Assembly (NCBI GenBank): GCA_030625695.1
Contig: DAOUQK010000203.1
Span: 1-6,850 of the forward strand
Direction: 5' to 3'
DNA from: Paracoccaceae bacterium
GTDB taxonomy: Bacteria; Pseudomonadota; Alphaproteobacteria; Rhodobacterales; Rhodobacteraceae
DNA: 6,850 bases
Below the pieces are notes generated by a model. The model was given only the letters and a program-made list of their open reading frames with translations. It was not told the DNA's origin and did not search any database. Position 1 is the first letter of the stretch, and every line of letters begins with the position of its first letter. The translations under genes and the position numbers were made by a program. Shown here one piece after another: positions 5,795-6,850 of this stretch.

Positions 5795-6727
5795 ATGAGC
5801 ATGGCAGAAAACTTCATCGGCGTCGATATTGCTAAGAACTGGATCGACGTATTTCACCTTAACACTGGTAGATCGCAAAGGATTTTATCGACAAAACATA
5901 AGCTGACCAAGTTCGCCAGCACTTGCGGCAACGCTCTTGTGGTGCTCGAGCATCCGGCAGCTATGAACGCCCCCTGTGCGAGGCTCTCGTCCGTGTCGGC
6001 GTGGATTATTCCCGCGTTAACCCGCGCCACGCGCGCGCGTTCACCCAAGCCCGCGGGCGTCTGGTCAAGACCGATCAGGTCGACGCAAAAGGGTTGGCCG
6101 ACATGGGCCGCGCCCTGGAGTTGACGAACTTTACCGCCTGATCCCAACCGCGCCTGCCTGGCCGATCTGGTGGCGCGGCGTGATAATCTTGTGGTGACGA
6201 TCCGACGTGAGAAGAACCGTGCTCTGCAAGCCGGGGATGCGTGGATCAGAACGGAAACCAAAGGCATTATCAGAGTGTTAGAGAGCAATCGGATCAGAAT
6301 TGAGGCCGAGATCAACACCCTTGTCCACACCCATCGTGACCTGCGCGCCCAAAGCCGTCGCCTCTGCACAGCGCCCGGTATCGGCCCGACAATCTCTGCG
6401 GCCATCCTCGCGTTACTGCCCGAGTTGGGCCAGCTCAACCGTCACCAGTCCGCCAGTCTCGCAGGCCTTGCCCCGCATGCATGCGTGTCCGGCCTTCATC
6501 GTGGAAAACGCCGCATTTGGGGCGGGCGCGCGGGTTTGCGGCGGGTGCTGTATCTCGCGGCTTTCATCGCTTCCCGGTATGACCTCCGAATCAAGGCGTT
6601 CCGGCAGCATCTGCAGGCTGCAGGAAAGCCTGTGAAACTGGCGATCACGGCATGTGTGAGGAAACTGCTAACCATCCTGCATGCCATGTTCAGGGATGAT
6701 AAAGACTACATTGCAACCGCTGTTTGA
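5795..6727 (+). pseudogene. IS110-family DEDD transposase, broken by two single-base frameshifts
   Basis: The start ATG 5795 has AAGGA at 5782-5786. The frame runs FIGVDIAKNWIDVF (catalytic Asp11) to VVLE (Glu52), then shifts. One base appears lost after 5950: restoring a G gives LEASGSYERPL, the normal family sequence. The -1 frame then reads through KTDQVDA (Asp94, Asp97 of the DEDD set) and LADMGRALEL, and stops at 6139-6141 unless an extra A near 6127-6128 is removed; this restores PPDPNRACLADLVARRD. The rest is intact: PGIGPT (194-199), the LAGLAP...SG motif with the probable nucleophile Ser232, and GKPVKLAITACVRKLLTILHAM near the end. The repaired protein is 310 residues. As written no full-length enzyme is made, so the copy is probably dead; sequencing error is the alternative. 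Confidence 0.88.
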
Positions 6728-6780
6728 AAGACAGTTGCTACGCCTGACGATAACGATGCGATGTTTCTGCCCCTTGGTAG
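6728..6780 (+). other. Right non-coding end of the IS110 element
   Basis: This 53-bp tail after the transposase stop contains no gene. It ends in CCCTTGGTAG, and TTGGTA (6774-6779) forms an inverted repeat with TACCAA (6783-6788) across the presumed boundary. CCCTTGGT (6771-6778) also occurs at 5673-5680 inside the loop enclosed by the 15-bp stem of the candidate bridge RNA. Confidence 0.45.
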
Positions 6781-6797
6781 TATACCAACCCGCCCAA
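6781..6797 (+). repeat. Direct repeat copy 2, TATACCAACCCGCCCAA
   Basis: Second copy of the 17-bp repeat at 5517-5533, with one mismatch. It begins directly after the presumed right end of the element and is followed by the same GACCGGCC and hairpin module. Confidence 0.9.
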
Positions 6798-6822
6798 AGA
6801 CCGGCCTGTCATTGTTGCGTAG

Positions 6823-6841
6823 GATGGGTTTTCAACCCATC
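6823..6841. repeat. Hairpin GATGGGTT-TTC-AACCCATC
   Basis: An 8-bp perfect stem with a 3-nt loop. It occupies the same place relative to direct repeat copy 2 as the GGTGGG/CCCACC hairpin does to copy 1 (42 nt from repeat start to stem). One base pair differs in a compensatory way: G5560-C5577 versus A6824-T6840. It could be part of a second IS110-type left end or of a REP-like chromosomal repeat. Confidence 0.75.
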
Positions 6842-6850
6842 ATCCCTTGG

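Larger units (their letters stand above)
5517..6780 (+). mobile_element. IS110-family insertion sequence (defective), approximate bounds
   Basis: The element is recognised by its transposase (5795-6727). Bounds are set from the 17-bp direct repeat that starts at 5517 and again at 6781, giving a 1264-bp unit, within the usual IS110 length range. No terminal inverted repeats are visible, as expected for IS110. The long left non-coding end (278 bp) and short right end (53 bp) fit the IS110 subgroup, which carries its bridge RNA on the left, rather than the IS1111 subgroup. True termini cannot be fixed without an empty site or other copies. Confidence 0.7.

Noticed and set aside
5854..6438. Minus-strand open frame of 194 codons across the insertion element
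   Set aside because: Antisense shadow of the transposase, which has strong family motifs on the plus strand.
4475..6850. CRISPR array or tRNA/rRNA gene among the repeats
   Set aside because: The repeats are palindromes or a single direct pair 1264 bp apart, with no regular spacer pattern and no cloverleaf or rRNA sequence seen.

Overview
The window looks like alphaproteobacterial, probably Rhodobacterales (Roseobacter-type), accessory DNA. The reasons are the GC-rich coding, the layout of the phenylacetate genes with a TetR-type regulator at the end of the operon, and an IS110-family element next door. The lineage is inferred from gene content and style, not from a phylogenetic marker.

Positions 1-4414 form a phenylacetate (paa) catabolic block. 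A partial paaZ (aldehyde dehydrogenase part of the ring-opening enzyme) runs leftward off the window edge. Divergent from it, across an 81-bp control region, is a tight operon: paaG (epoxide/oxepin isomerase), paaI (thioesterase), paaK (phenylacetate-CoA ligase) and a TetR-family regulator, probably PaaR. The paaG/paaI and paaI/paaK junctions are ATGA overlaps and the regulator starts 6 nt after paaK. PaaK activates phenylacetate, PaaG isomerises the ring epoxide made by PaaABCE (not in the window), PaaZ opens and oxidises the ring, and PaaI rescues CoA from dead-end thioesters. An AACCG-N2-CGGTT operator lies inside the spacers of both divergent promoter candidates, which fits one repressor controlling both arms.

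Positions 4415-4700 have no convincing gene but are rich in inverted repeats. They hold a perfect 54-bp palindrome with no spacer, whose right end runs into an exact TATAAT box, two short inverted repeats, and a separate perfect 22-bp palindrome with a parS-like core. The region may hold a small RNA or a DNA-level site.

Positions 4701-5369 (minus strand) encode a one-piece fusion of a rhodanese domain with a HigA-type antitoxin/HTH domain. There is no HigB toxin gene in the window. It may be a sulfur-linked regulator rather than a classical antitoxin.

Positions 5517-6780 hold an IS110-family element. Its transposase is broken by two nearly compensating single-base indels, while the DEDD residues and the C-terminal serine motif are still recognisable once the frame is repaired. 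The long 5' non-coding region folds into several stems, including a 15-bp stem that encloses an internal loop and hairpin, as expected of an IS110 bridge RNA. A module at the left end (17-bp direct repeat plus a hairpin 42 nt further on) recurs at 6781-6841 with a compensatory base-pair change. A second, diverged IS110-type left end, or a REP-like repeat, therefore probably begins at the right edge of the window.
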